DNA of 64,000 nucleotides from Chrysomallon squamiferum (GCA_012295275.1 CM022673.1:18963810-19027809), one strand, 5' to 3'. Positions 34,308-48,440 are shown, counted from the first letter of the stretch. Notes: generated by a model from the letters alone, not told the origin. A program made the numbers and translations.

Positions 34308-37300
34308 CACACACATGTATATATACTCATGTTCAAATTTCTGGAGTTCATACCACATAATAATTCATACCACATACTACAAAATAACAGAAAGAAGTTA
34401 ATCTTTATTTACAAAAGAAATAATTGAAAAGTTTTTCATTCAGATTTTGTTGTTTCTTTCTAACTATGTGTATACCAAATTTTAAATCTGTAGCACAAAA
34501 TGTTAGGGTAGTATCAAAAATAATGTCATTAAAAAACCCCAAATGAAGTTTTATAAACCATATTTCCATTTATTGTGACTCTAGAAGACTTGTTATGCAC
34601 CATTATTTTGTTATTCATGTATATTCACTTTCTTTGCAAAAATACCTGAAACATTTCTGTGAAAAAGTAAAGTTTTTATATATGTTCTCTAAATGGCCAT
34701 GTCAAAAACTAAAAAAGTGTTTTTGTTTATTCAGATTTTTTCATTTTACACTTAGCTTGTCCACTTTCTCCCTAGTAATAGCTTTTAAACTAATGGAGAC
34801 ATGTTTTCTTAATGGTTTCTTTTTGTCAACACTTTTTAACATTATTAATCAATTATTTATTTATGTACTTTATATTATATATATATATATATATATAAAA
34901 CTTCATAACAGTCAGATAATAACATTCATAAGAAATGGCAAAAACCTGTATTATTGATGATTAAATTTTGTTTTCTTTTTAGCTACAGAAATTGATGAAG
35001 TCACTGATGCTCTAAATGATATTGGCCTAGATCTTGCAGCAAAGCACAGATCTTGTACAGGAGTACTGGCTTCTCATCCTGACAGCCGGGATGTACACAT
35101 TGACACGCTTTCTATTGCTTTCCATGGTGCTGAGTTACTTCATGACACACGGCTTGAACTCAATGTTGGCAGGAGATATGGTCTCATAGGACTGAATGGC
35201 TGTGGTAAAATTTTGTTTGTTTTGGCATTTTTAGCTGTGGCAGCATTTGAAATTATTGGGTGCAAATAGCTTGAATATCCCATTTGCACCAGAAATGTCA
35301 TTATTGCAGTCTACTTGGAGCAGTTGTGTCAGTAATTTTTGTTTACTGAAACTGGAAGCAGTTCAAACTTAAATACTAAATCTGTTATAACTAATACAAA
35401 AACTACATATGTGATAATTGTGATTTAGATTTTGTGAGAAAGACTGTTAAAGTAATCAGATGTTTTGGATAAATAATTGTAGTTGAAACACAGTTAATTC
35501 ATGTAATTTAATTTTATTCAAATTTATGTTGATTAGATGAAGAATACAAAAAAGGAGTTCCTCCTGCCATTTTGCTTACTTGATGCTCAAGGGTTATTTA
35601 TAATTAAATAGAGGCATAATGATAATACAAATGGTCAACAGAATAAAAAACATTCTCTACCAATCATGTTTGTTTATTTTATAGATGTTTTAGTTTTTTA
35701 AATGCATGAAAATAAAAAAAATAAAAAAGTACTGAATAATAAAACACTAATTTTTATTAATTCATTACAAATATATATATAAAATGAATTAATAAGAACT
35801 AGTAATGTATTGTTCAATATTTCATTATCTTTGTATACTAGAAAATGAAAAAACAAACAAATATATATATATATAGATCTGTTAAAAAAATGTTTTTAAG
35901 CTATAATCAAGATTAATTTAAAATTAGTGAAAATTACTACAAACTAGTGAACCACAGTGTTCCCACTATGTGTTCATAAACAGACACACAAAATAAAACT
36001 TTCAGACTTCAAAACTTAAACCATAAAAGACAAAATGGTAGTGTAGGAAGCAAATATTTGGTATAGTTCAATTTTGGGTTCTAATTATTTATTATTAGAA
36101 AAGGTGATATTTCATTTCAAGGAACATCAGGTAATAAACAATGTAACATTCAACCGTCCTTATTTGACAGCCAGTTGAAAACAGCTGATTTATTCTGTTG
36201 TGATTACAGGAAAGTCTACACTGTTGAAGGTTCTGGAAATGAGAGAAATTCCAGTGCCAGATCATGTTGATATTTTCCTGTTGCGCAGAGAAATGGCTCC
36301 CTCTGACAAGACAGCAATCCAAGCTGTTATTGATGTTGATGCTGAGAGAGTCAGACTAGAAAAAGAAGCTGAAATCCTTGGTGCCAGAGATGATCCAGGT
36401 AATTTCTTTTAACATAAAATTAAAAAATTTCACCAAAACTTAATTGGATTTGTATGTTATTATGTATGAAAACATCATTGTTTAACCCTTAGACTATTTC
36501 ATTATTTTCTGATTTTAATTTTTTATAATACAATCAGGTTAATAAATCATGAAATGTTAAAATATGTATTACTTTTATAAAATGAACATGATAGTCTGCA
36601 GTGAAGATTTTAAAATAAAAACACCTAAAGTAAAACAGTTGCACTGATACCACTTGCAGTTTTTTTGTTTTTTTCTGGCCAGTCATATAAGCAAATCAGT
36701 TATAATTTATGAATGGATCCATACATGACTTGGGTCAGTCGTAAATGAAATGTTGTAATTACCAATTTTCATTCATCATAATTGTAATTGATCAATTACA
36801 GTTCAGTTAATGTAATATGAATGTGACATCTTATATATATATATAACCAAATGTTTCTTTAAATAACAATTATAGATTTAGGGAGTGTTTTTTTTTTAAG
36901 AATAAGGATTATTAATGCAAAATATTACATTTATGACGAGGTTGTCATGAACAAGCAAATAAATCTGATATTTGAAAATAACTGCAGGATATCCATTTTA
37001 CTCTTTGTAACAGTCACTGGGATCTTTTTTATTTATGTTGCTATGTTCCTTTATAATCATAAGTGAGGTATAGATTAAAATAAATAAATTGTAACAGACA
37101 ACAATGAAAGAGGTAACAATAGTGATTGTTTTTTAAGCATTGGGAAGAGGATTGTAATTCTGAATGAAGGTTAGAAAGCAAAATAATTGTAACTATAATG
37201 GGAAATGAATTAACCCTGTCATCCTAGTGTGATGAACATCGTACTTCTACTTTGATTATATCATGACTTATCTGCAAATTTGTGAATATTTATGCATTTC

Positions 37301-40300
37301 ACTAAGTTGTGACTAACGATATTTTTTAGAATCTCATGAACGCTTGCTGGATGTATTTGAACATCTAGATGAAATGGATGCTGACAAGGCAGAAGCAAAA
37401 GCTGCATTTATACTCAATGGTTTGGGCTTTACAAAGGAGATGCAGTACCAGAAGGTAATTCTATATACCTTTTGCATGTGAATATTAATATTATTAGTAA
37501 CTATGAAAATATTTACGTATTTTAAGAATAAAAGTGAAAGATTATTAGTTTAATTAAAATATTTAAAACACAGGGACTGTGGATTAATTTATGATGAAAC
37601 GGATATAGAAATGATTCTTTTATATAAATCAATTTTAAAATGATTGTCTTTTGTATATTTTTCATTTTTATAATATTTAAGAACAGCTAATTATGTCAAA
37701 ATGTTAATTTATATTTATTGCTGGTCAACTGGCAACTATATTTTTTTTTTTTTTTTTCGTCTCATTAATTATTAGAACTATCCTGTTACAAAACTTCAGC
37801 ATTAACTTTCCAACAAATAAAATTTGCCATATTTATGTCTTTCAAATTAAATGGTTTATTTTTTTTGTTTTTGTTTTTTTATAAACTCCAAAATTAATGT
37901 TAAAAATTCTCAAAAATGTAAAAAAAAATTAAAAAAAAAATTATTATTCCTGGCCATAAAGATATGAAATGTGAATTCATTACAATATAAATATTGTAAT
38001 TAATTATTAATTTTCAAATTGACTGTGAAATTACAGGTCTAGTTTTTTTTTACCAACTCTTAATCATCCAACTATATAAAATAAATCACTACTTGAAAGA
38101 TCAAGTATTTCCCTGCATACATAGTTACAATAATAAACAGCTTTTAATTTTACTCTTTCCAGGTAAAGAATTTCTCAGGAGGTTGGAGAATGCGCATTGC
38201 TCTTGCCAGAGCCTTGTACATCAAACCAGCACTACTGTTACTGGACGAGCCCACTAACCATCTGGATCTTAATGCTTGTGTTTGGCTGGAAGAAGAATTA
38301 AAAACGTTTGTTAATTTTCTGTTGCTCATTTCTTGTCACTTTTAAGAAATTTGTGTTAAATGAAATGGAATATGATGACAAAAAAGGCCGAGGTTCAGTG
38401 TTTAAGCTCTCTATTTCAGATTGATGCTTGACACAATGGTCTAAACTTCGTAGCGATTTAATGTTACTGATTCCATTTTGTTTTAAAACAATATTTTGCA
38501 TTCAGTTTTTGATTTTCATATATAAATCCAGAATTGAAATTTCATTTCAAAACCATAGCTTTTTTGATTCTGGTCATGAAATTAAAGAGAAATCAGTCTT
38601 CTCCAGTTACAAATTGATGATTTTGTTGGTTTTGGGAACCAGCAATCAAGGTTCAAAGTTTGAACTCTGATTTCAGATAGATACTTCAATGTTTCTATTT
38701 CACTTAATGTCATTTTATTTTACTTAAAAATGTGTTACTTCTTATCAATTCATTTCACTGTTATGAGAGTGTATCTCAATATTTGGTCTTGTTTATGGAC
38801 AAAAATTTTCCTTTCAGATACAAGAGAATTTTGGTTATAATTTCACATTCTCAAGATTTTCTGAATGGTGTCTGTACAAATATAATCCACATGCACTTGA
38901 AAAAACTCAAATACTATGGTGTAAGTGTTTCGCTGTTTTTATTATTGATTGTTATTACTGTTTCAATTTATTAAACGCTACCAGGCACATGCACACAAAA
39001 TGTTGTATTAGCACTTATACATTTAGGTGTTTCAACTGTTAAATTTTTACAGTTTACTTCAAATTTTCATTTATTGGTTTTAATGGTATATCATGTATAA
39101 AGATGTTGTTTTTGTTTGTTTTTGGTTAAGATTTTTTTTCTCCATTAATATCCTCCATTCATCCAAAAGGCAATATTGTAAATGTAAGGGTTCCTTGACA
39201 TTTTATTTTATTTTTCTAGGGTAATTATGATTCATTTGTTCAAACACGAATGGAATTGGAAGAAAATCAGATGAAAAGATACAAGTGGGAACAAGATCAA
39301 ATAGCTCATATGAAGGTGTGTGTACTGGCAAGAGTAATGTTTTCCTACTTTATGAAGAAAGTTTTCCTTGTTAAATTATCAAATAATAGTGATGTATGGA
39401 ATATGATGACAAAAAAGGCCGAGGTTCAGTGTTTAAGCTCTCTATTTCAGATTGATGCTTGACACAATGGTCTAAACTTCGTAGCGATGAAATTTTACTG
39501 ATTCCATTTTTCTGTAAAATTATTTTTGATATTGTTGATTTTCTTTGTTCAACTAATTACACTTTTGTTTTAATTCTGAATATTGTTTGTTATTTAAAAT
39601 ACTGAATTGTCACAACAATCTAGCAGTTTAAAAAATAATTTACAGTCTCACCTCAGTAGTGTTTATTCTCTTCAGCGCTTAATTATACAGTATGTAAGTA
39701 CGTAAGTGTGAAAAATAAAACTGCTAAATGTTATAAAAGTTGACAATCAAAATTTGTGTATCAGAATAAATAAACATATGTATCATTTTATAGATATTCA
39801 TAACATATTATAAACCATAAAAAAATTCCAAGGCTCTTTTTGAGACATCATTTAAAAATAGATGCATCTGAAAAGGGCCTTTTTGCAAAATAATGAATTG
39901 GATGTAGAGAAAAAATTTGAAGTTGAGAATTTAATGACAAATGACAATCAATTTGTGTGTGTGTGTGTGTGTGTGTGTATAAATATATACACACACACAC
40001 AGTGCTTTACTGCTTAATCATACAAAATATGATGAGAATACGGTTTGAAAGAGATGTTCTTTTTTAAAATTGCTGTGATCGATATAAAGGCCACAATTTC
40101 TTTGCTTTTTACAGCTAAATCTCTCTTCTTTTACTTTTTCTTTTTTTCTCTTTTTATAAACAGCAGTAAACTGCCCTGCAAATGTTTTAGCTTAGTTTGC
40201 CAGCTGGCCACACTGACTGTAAACTATGTTTTGATGAATGTTTGATTTTTTTATTTGTGAAAATGAAAATGAAGAGTATAGCATGAAATGTTAACATTGG

Positions 40301-42756
40301 AAAGAGGATGCAGTTGAATATCTGTGTTCAGCAACCATGATTAATTCATCTTCATTTAAAATCTTATGTATGAAGAATGACTAGTCTAACAAACCATACA
40401 AGATATATGTAATCATTATCACACAGTACAAAAACAGGCTGATTCACTAATAGTATTTATTTGTAGGACTACATTGCCCGATTTGGTCATGGCAGTGCCA
40501 AACTTGCAAGGCAAGCACAGAGTAAAGAGAAGACACTGAAGAAGATGGTTGATAGTGGTTTGACTGAGAAAGTTTCATCTGATAAGGTGTGATGTTACCA
40601 TAGTGTCTTCAATAACAGAATGATTTTTAATGACAGAATATCTCTAATTTTTTCTCAATTAAAAAATTAATGTTTAAGTTTTTAAACTATATATTTATGT
40701 ATATATTTATAGAATATATATTTACTGAACCATTGGATAGGTAAAGTACTATTTCCTGATTTTTGTAATATGTTTGAGAAATGAATATTCAGACTACATG
40801 CAGAAACATATATTTATTAGCGTTTAGCTGTTACCTATTTTGGTTGTGGAGTTTATCTCAAAATTATTAATTTTCCATAAATCACTCTTCCTTGGTCCTT
40901 TTTAATTCATTTTATTATTGATGAGCACTGATTTGCCCTGGATATGGTATGATGCTGGCTAATCAAACTTGTTTACAGCACTGATACAGTGAATCAGAAA
41001 AGTGTTGTACATATGTAAATGAAAAAAAGAAGTGTTACCATCTTTCATTTCCCAGGCCTGCACTGAGAATATTTTTTTTTTTTTTTTTTTTAGCTTTTGT
41101 CATTTTACTTCCCATCATGTGATCCAATCCCACCACCAGTCATAATGGTGGAAGATGTCAGCTTCAGATATGGTCCTGATAAAGTAAGTTGCTTGTTTCC
41201 TGTTGAAACAAATAAAACAACTTATGTTCTGCTTAGAAATTTTGAACCATGATTATAATATGTAAGAAATTAAAGCCAACATTTATAAATTAAAGTAACA
41301 TGACCAGATAATTTTAAATATATTTTTTTAGAACAAAATTCATTTGTATCTCAAGGAGGTTTTTTTGATGCCATAAAATAAGTTGGTTAGAATGAAATTT
41401 ATTTTGTAATTGAATATAAATTATTTATCTGCAGCCATACATCTACAAGAATCTCGATTTTGGTGTTGATTTAGATACACGTATAGCTCTGGTGGGACCA
41501 AATGGAGCTGGAAAATCGACTCTGCTGAAATTAATTACTGGCGAGGTAATTTTTGTTTAAAATATCTAGATAATTTTCAGTCATTTTGTTTTCAGTATCA
41601 TCATAAAGCTAAGGGATTTTGTATGTATTTCATATGTTTATATTTGCTTGCAGCTGGTACCTACTGACGGATTTATTCGAAGACATTCACACTTGAAAAT
41701 TGGAAGATATCACCAGGTAATTAAGAGAAGATGGTAAAATTATATTGTAAACAATACATGTATAAACTGACAATTAATACGTTACCCCATAAGTATGAAA
41801 ATAAATATCCTTTTAAATTCTACCTCAGTATTCTGTGACAGTTCTTTATTTTCATAATTAATTAGAATGTAAAGTAGAAAAAATAATATTGCTTTTTTGT
41901 AGACAGTTTTTTTTTTTTTTTAATAGTTCTTCAAATTATTACCAAAAATGTAAAGGATGCTAAGGTGTCTGTCTGTTAAAATTTATTTTTCTTTCCACAT
42001 ATAGCATCTGCAAGATCAATTGGACTTGGAAGTATCGGCGCTTGATTACATGATGAGGTGTTATCCTGAAGTTAAAGAACGAGAAGAAATGAGGAAAATT
42101 ATTGGTCGATATGGTCTTAGCGGATTACAGCAGGTTTGTAATACTGATGTATTACAGTATTCTCATTAATGTAAAAACATTTCTGCTATTAATTTTTATG
42201 CTTGGATTTTGGTTAACAATTTTAAATTACTTTTATTATTATAGACATGTCCTATTAAAAATCTGTCTGATGGTCAGCGATGTCGAGTAATATTTGCCTG
42301 GCTTGCATGGCAATGTCCACATCTCCTTCTGCTTGATGAACCAACCAATCATTTGGATATTGAAACAATTGACTCTCTGGCAGATGCCATCAATGACTTT
42401 CAAGGTGGTCTCCTATTAGTCAGTCATGACTTCAGGCTTATATCTCAGGTAATTTACACACACTCAATTACTGAAAATATGAAAAATAACTGCTTAATAC
42501 ATAGAGAACTGAACTGTGTTTGTGTGTGTGGATGATTTTACTTCTTCAGTATTATTAAATTGGCAAAATTTCAAGATATTTTATCCATAAAGAAAAGATT
42601 TTCAGACATTACAATAAGATTTTTGACTTTCAGGTTACAGAAGAAATCTGGATATGTGAAAAACAAACAGTGACAAAATGGGACAAAGACATATTTGAAT
42701 ACAAGAAACAACTGGCTGCAAAAGTAACAAAACAAAATGCCAAACTTCGAAAATGA
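33941..42756 (+). CDS. ABCF2: ABCF2, twin-ATPase ABC-F protein
   Basis: ABC-F proteins are soluble tandem ATPases without membrane domains; the ABCF2 branch is cytosolic and linked to ribosome biogenesis and translation. Fourteen exons in phase (33941-34058, 34983-35204, 36210-36398, 37330-37454, 38163-38305, 38818-38920, 39220-39315, 40467-40586, 41094-41183, 41435-41545, 41654-41716, 42005-42133, 42245-42448, 42634-42756) give 611 residues, close to the human 623. A Lys-rich N-terminus ([19 protein letters not shown]) precedes the first cassette. That cassette has Walker A GLNGCGKST split across exons 2-3 (about 110-118), signature NFSGGWRMR (about 220) and [13 protein letters not shown]. 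The interdomain linker contains the near-invariant [20 protein letters not shown] (about 334-353). The second cassette has GPNGAGKST (about 420), LSDGQRCR and [13 protein letters not shown]. All catalytic motifs are intact. AATAAA at 42866-42871 is a likely polyadenylation signal. Confidence 0.97.
38366..38475 (+). ncRNA. Candidate C/D-box snoRNA copy A, ABCF2 intron 5
   Basis: A 110-nt element begins 60 nt after the exon 5 donor. It opens TGGAAT, followed at once by a perfect C box ATGATGA (38372-38378), and ends with D box CTGA (38467-38470) followed by TTCCA. TGGAA and TTCCA pair to form the terminal stem expected of an intron-processed C/D snoRNA. An internal CAGA (38417-38420) and TGATGC (38422-38427) may be degenerate D' and C' boxes. 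Its first 92 nt are identical to copy B in intron 7; the nine nt before box D differ. C/D snoRNAs guide 2'-O-methylation of rRNA or snRNA. I did not identify a target or a named homologue. Confidence 0.66.
39397..39506 (+). ncRNA. Candidate C/D-box snoRNA copy B, ABCF2 intron 7
   Basis: This is the same 110-nt architecture as copy A, starting 81 nt after the exon 7 donor. The stem is TGGAA, the C box ATGATGA (39403-39409), the D box CTGA (39498-39501), and the closing stem strand TTCCA (39502-39506). Bases 39397-39488 are identical to 38366-38457. The segment just upstream of box D is GAAATTTTA rather than TTAATGTTA. Flanking intron sequence is not similar, so the duplicated unit coincides with the predicted RNA. 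A protein frame overlapping this copy runs on from exon 7 and is not coding. Confidence 0.66.
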
Positions 42757-44805
42757 TGACTGGATAAATTTAGGCAATATCTGTACTTTGTCTTTCTTAA
42801 TTTATGGCAACCATTATTTAAAATTTAAATTTGAGATCAGTTAATGCACATCTGTGTTATTTCGAAATAAACTGAACCACTCCGTATATTTAACAAATTG
42901 TATTTATTTGTATGTCATTCACTGTCAGCAGGTTCTGAAACTGAAAAACCAGATCTGGGAGTAATAATTAAAACTTGAGAATTGTCCATGTTTAATGTGG
43001 GTTTTTTTTTAAAAAGTATTAATTATATGTGGATTGTCTTCTCTGAAAATAAATTCATATTACATCTCATGAATTAATATTTTTAACTTATAATTAGGGA
43101 TGAATGTTATTTTTAAGTTCAATTTAATCTTTAAAACCTTTCAACCTCATTGCTATTTATGTAACTAAGCAGTGAATCTAGGTAATCTACGAATACAGCA
43201 AGATGTTTAAATCTCCAGGAAAATAGTACTTAGCAAATTCAGATTTTAAAAAAAAGAAAAGAAAAGAAACATTTTGCATAGTATGTTTAATTTTAAAATA
43301 AAGTTAGTTCAAGGGGATTGGAAATTTGTTTTCGTGATTTTAGCCATTTTAAAAGCATTATTTCTCTTATGGAAATAATCCACATAATTGTTTAGTTGGT
43401 TGAACAAAATTAAGATACTTAACACCTTAGTTTTTCAATTTTTTTAGAGATGAGCAATTTAAGTTTAATAAAAAAATAAAAATAATCTATTTGCTGAAAA
43501 CAGGTCAGTTTTAATCAAGTTCTTTGGCATGCATGGATATTTTAATATATTTTGACCAGTAGAAGCCACTTGATCTAAAAACTTTTTATAATCTCATTTG
43601 TTATTTATATAAAATTATCTGTGTTTTGTTAATATTCAAACTAAAAAATTTGTTGCCTGTAATAAGAAACAATAAAATTGGTTCTTGACACGGCTCGTTT
43701 TCCCATTTCTTTTACTGAAGTCGTATAACTTGGGTGTTTTGACAAATATTGATCGGTTGCTGTTGACTTGGTAGACTAGTAAAGGTTCACACACGGTTTG
43801 AGATCAGAACAAATGCTTTTATTTTTGGTATATATTTTTTAATTTTATTAAACTTTATTTAGAAAATAAACATGTTTATTAATTTTATGACTAGTTACCA
43901 GAAACTAATGAAAGTTATTTTCTCTTACAGGTTTTGCTTTTTAATAATGTCACATGTATTTGGCAAAACAGACATCAGAATAGGTCAAACAAATTTAATA
44001 AACCAATTAAGAGTACATTTAAAAATAATTTTCCAGATACATCAATTAATATTACAATAGTGGCGGTTAAACTTTATAATTATCTAATTACAGAGATGCC
44101 CATAACAGCTCTTGTACATCAAAAGTTTAGAATTGTTTGAAGCGGGGATAAAAACAGTTAACTACAAATGGTTAATGCTGACATAAAGCAGTTGTAATAT
44201 TATGGATAATGCTCCAAGTGTGAAATAATATGGTCATTTTCATTTTTGAAGATTTATAAACTGATATCTCTCGATATATTTACACAATTTAGCTATACTA
44301 ATTTATATTGAACAAATTCCCATGCTGTGAAAATTCCCTTGTAAAAAACCCCTGGCTCCGATTTAGCAAACAAAACATTTATTTTCAGTTAACACATTTC
44401 AAATTTTAAGGCAGTACAGCAGCAAATGCCAAATTCAACACAGATAGGACAATTAACAATCTTTGTGCCACTACATTTTATTCAAAATGACAAAAAAAAA
44501 AAAGCATCTATAGAAACACAAACAATTATATTTATTACATCAGTGTTTATTAAAAATGAACAAAATGAATCACTTAAGAGCAAGATGAATACAAGACAAA
44601 TACAAAAAATGTTTTGTAGCAGCAGAAATTACTGAAAATGAAACAATAACAAATTCATTGTTATAGGAACGTTGACATCTCAGACAAAAATCCAAGTCTG
44701 CCTTGCAGGTATCCATAAAAAGGTGTGACTGTCAATTGTCCTGTCTGCTGCTCATGTACATAAATCACAATATAATTGCCTTGGATAATCGCAAGCTTTA
44801 CTACT
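42757..44805. other. Convergent 3' gap between ABCF2 and p23 genes
   Basis: The two genes point toward each other here, so this holds both 3' untranslated regions. Plus-strand AATAAA at 42866-42871 suits ABCF2. On the minus strand, AATAAA (TTTATT at 44531-44536) about 270 nt past the p23 stop is a candidate for that gene. No open frame in between resembles a protein. Confidence 0.5.
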
Positions 44806-47800
44806 TCAGTTCAGGTCAGGTAAATCTGAAAAAAACATGCGCCTTTATTAAAACCAGTGACATTTTATTTTGATTTTTAATTTATTTGAGAGGACATTTA
44901 ACACATACCAGCATCCATCATTTCTGAAACTTTAACACACATTATCCTTTTTTATGTAGATAATGTTGCTCTAAACAGGGTCTACACAGAAAAATAATTA
45001 GCTTGCTACTTACCATCATCATCACTGTCTTCGTCTTCTTTATCCTGAAAACAGAAACATACTCAAACATGAACCAAAAATATGTAATAATAATATATAA
45101 AAATACATAAAAATAAATACGAAACTAACACATAAATCCTGCTTATAAAATTACAACAAAAGCGTCTTCAGTAAGTATTAAATGTTACTCATTCATTGTT
45201 TTTCTTAATTCATTTTCCATAGAATTTATACACGTACCTCATTTTAAGGCAAGCTATGTGATATTCACATTTAAAAGTTTTTATTTAAGACAAGATCATA
45301 TTTATGCTGAGCTGACCTCAAAACTGATATTAACTACAAAAATGAAAAATCAAATAAAACTCACCATATCTAACGGAGCATCTTCACCACCCAGACCTCC
45401 CATAGAACCCATCATCTAATTAAAACCATTTATATAATTTAAAAAATGAGTCAATAAATAGTAAATTAATAAAGATGTTATTTGACTTAATGAACATGAA
45501 AATATCATTTAAACCACATTTTAAAATCTGCATGGCCAATTCTTTTTTTATAACTCATCTTGTAAAATTTCTTGCCATTAGACCTCAGCATTTAAGTTCA
45601 TTTATGAAACGTTAATACATGCATTAAGATATTTCAAAATATTTCTTTTTAATTAATAAATAATGATAAGAAGCAATTTGTTTTTAACTTCTTCTAATTT
45701 TTTAGTTTGTGATGTCAATAATTCCCAAAATGAGCATTTAAAAATGTTAGTATTCATTTACCTGCTCAAGATTAAAATCATCTGCAGGTTCATCAATATC
45801 TGAATCATCTTCATCCTTCCATCTTTCAAAATCTGTTTTGATATAATGAACCTGTAAAATAAAAATTATGCATGAAAAAATCATATAATTCAAACTGCTC
45901 TGAGATAAACAATAAAATACACCTCGTTCTCATACAAGATTTGCTTGAAAAGTATTTTAAAAATACATAAATTTAGAGTGCTCACCTTTTTTGTATCTTT
46001 TAATAACCGTGGCCAGAAGGCTTCATCTGTGTGTTTTTTCTTTAATGTAAAAGCTATTTCCCTACCTCCAACAATATATTTAGAAGTCTGGAAATAATAA
46101 AAATAATATTTTAAGGATTATGAATAATCTATATTTATAATTTTTTAAATTATATAATGAAAAATATAAAACAACACTTTTTTAATAAATATATTTTTAT
46201 TAAAATAATTTAAGATGTAGTTATCTAAATAACTTTCTAAAAAACATTCACTTCAATGGTACTTACATCAGGACATATAGCTGCGTAGAATTCCAAAGTA
46301 ACTTCATAAAGCTGTTTTTCTGTACCACCTTTTCCTCTGAAATTAATATATATATATATATATATATAAATATACATACTCATACATACACACAAAGCAT
46401 AAGATAAATATACATATGGTATCTTGAATGTCGAATCTGATTATAAACATGCTTTAATTAACTGTTTTCTTGTTAGAAATTCATTTAATCAGTTTTATAG
46501 TGTTCGTCTACAAAAGAACAGTATAAACACACACACACACATACATCTATAAAGTGATTATAAAGATAAACAACTTTATTATTCATTAAATAAAACTAAT
46601 TCCAAAATAATGTACAAATGTGGTTGGTCCTGTATTTCACATATTCCTCATATTGCATTTCTTAAAATGCTAAGCAGTAGACATTTCATGAAAATCTTTA
46701 TGTCAAACTTATAAATTAATTCTTTGATAAAACTGTTTCACTCTTACAGATATTTTTATTCAAGATGAATTTTTATAATGTATATGCTCTTTTTCAGAAT
46801 ATTTAAATTATGTGTCCATTTATCTTAAGTGACACTTGTATCAGGTCCATATTCGTATATGGAAGCACACAAAGGTACTTTATTTAGCTAGCCAGAAACT
46901 GACTCATACTTACTTGAAATGTAGTGTGTTCTCTGTCAACTCAATTAATGGATTATTGCAGTTTTCCAAGACTACTGTCAAAAGGACTCTATCTTTACGT
47001 TGTGCCCAAAGAATTGCAGGGGGATAGCTGCTGGTGAAAAAGAATAAAACAAATAAGAAATATAATTCATTGATTTAAATAAAAAAATATTAATAATAAA
47101 ACTGCCTTTTCTGATTTATAAATACAGTCTCTGGCAATATCCCTATGTATTTTATGCATCTGTAACAACACAGGACTAGTACAACACATTAATGTATAAA
47201 GGTATTATCCTTGAGTTCATACTGTTTGTATTATTTAATAATTTTACTTTTAAAGTGTAAATAATTTGAATATGTCCAACTCACATTAATTAACTGTTTA
47301 TACTGAAATCAATCCATTCCATAGTGATGGTATTCGAAATTTAGGCTATCATCAAAAGCCAGCAACATTAAAGTGGAATTGTGTGTGCCTGCACACACAC
47401 GTGCAGTATCAGGCGTTAATAATCTTACATCTGAACATTACAATCAAAAGATGCATTTGGTATAACATTATTGCCCTGATATAAGCAGACATCTTTAGCA
47501 TTTGAATACACTGGTTATTCAAAATCTGCATTTTATTTGAATGTACTGAATGATAACGTTTAATAATGCAATCATTTTAAATGTACAGCGTCTCCACCCA
47601 CCGATTTTGATCAGTAGTGAGATTGCCCTACTTCAAAAATACAATAATGCACATATCACAAAGTATGTTCGCCTTAAATGTGGATAATTACAAGACCAGT
47701 AAGAAGATTACATATAGCAAACCAAAAAAATATTATATTGCATGTTCTAATAATTTCCAAATGAAAACTGGTATCAAAACGTGGTAACGTGGTTCTATTA

Positions 47801-48179
47801 TTCATAGACTTTTTTTTCGGTAACGATGGCTGCGAAAGAGTTAAATCCAAACTATTTCAGAGATTTAAAAAATGAATTATTTATAATGCAAAACAACACA
47901 ATTATTTATCTTTTTACTTAATAAATAAAAAGTGTAATATCAAAAACAACATATGAGAATTCATTGTAATTATGAGTCAATTGGAACCAGTCTACCGTAA
48001 TATTAATAAACATTTTAATGTTGTAAAACATTGCAGTTTTTGGTAAAAGAAATATTGGTATTTAAATTTAAGATAGTTTTCATAAGTATGTTATCTGTTA
48101 TGATACACTATAATACTCTCTGACTATCAATAAAACATATTTACATTTCTGTAGCGTGATCGGACATAGCTTCAGGCAT
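44806..48179 (-). CDS. PTGES3: p23 / prostaglandin E synthase 3 Hsp90 co-chaperone
   Basis: p23 binds the ATP-bound, closed Hsp90 dimer through a CS domain and stabilises client complexes in the cytosol; the vertebrate protein is also called cytosolic prostaglandin E synthase. Eight exons (48145-48179, 46914-47027, 46267-46336, 45986-46087, 45762-45851, 45365-45415, 45014-45044, 44806-44825) join in phase to give 170 residues against 160 in human. The CS beta-sandwich (about 12-107) opens YPPAILWAQRKDRVLLTV and contains YEVTLEFY and DEAFWPRLLKDTKK, the last matching the human WPRL segment. The tail is acidic, with FERWKDEDDSDIDEP, a Met/Gly stretch (MMGSMGGLGG) and a final DDDDLPDLN. A second in-frame ATG lies at 48167, four codons in; I kept the first. 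The region around exon 1 has raised CpG, as expected for a promoter. Intron 1 (47028-48144) shows nothing notable. Confidence 0.96.
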
Positions 48180-48401
48180 GCCTTCCGTCTCGACTGTTCA
48201 CTGCGTCTTTTTTTCGCGGGTCTACCGAGTCAAGAAAAAGGGCAGAAAAGAAACAGACATAAAGCGTAAAGAACCGTACAACTAACAAATCGCTGAAAGG
48301 AAATTAAAAACTGTAACAATTTTTCAAGTGGTTTTAAGTGTCAAACATTAGGTACGATGTAGATAAGTGAATATGTTAATAAATATTTTTATATTTTAAA
48401 T

Positions 48402-48440
<39 letters not shown>

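Noticed and set aside
38612-38672. Third C/D-box-like segment in ABCF2 intron 5 (TTGATGA ... CTGA)
   Set aside because: The C box has a non-consensus first base and the ends do not form a clear terminal stem; there is no second copy.
39250-39462. 70-codon frame running on from ABCF2 exon 7
   Set aside because: The first part is exon 7; the remainder reads through the GTGTGTG donor into intron 7 and copy B of the snoRNA candidate.
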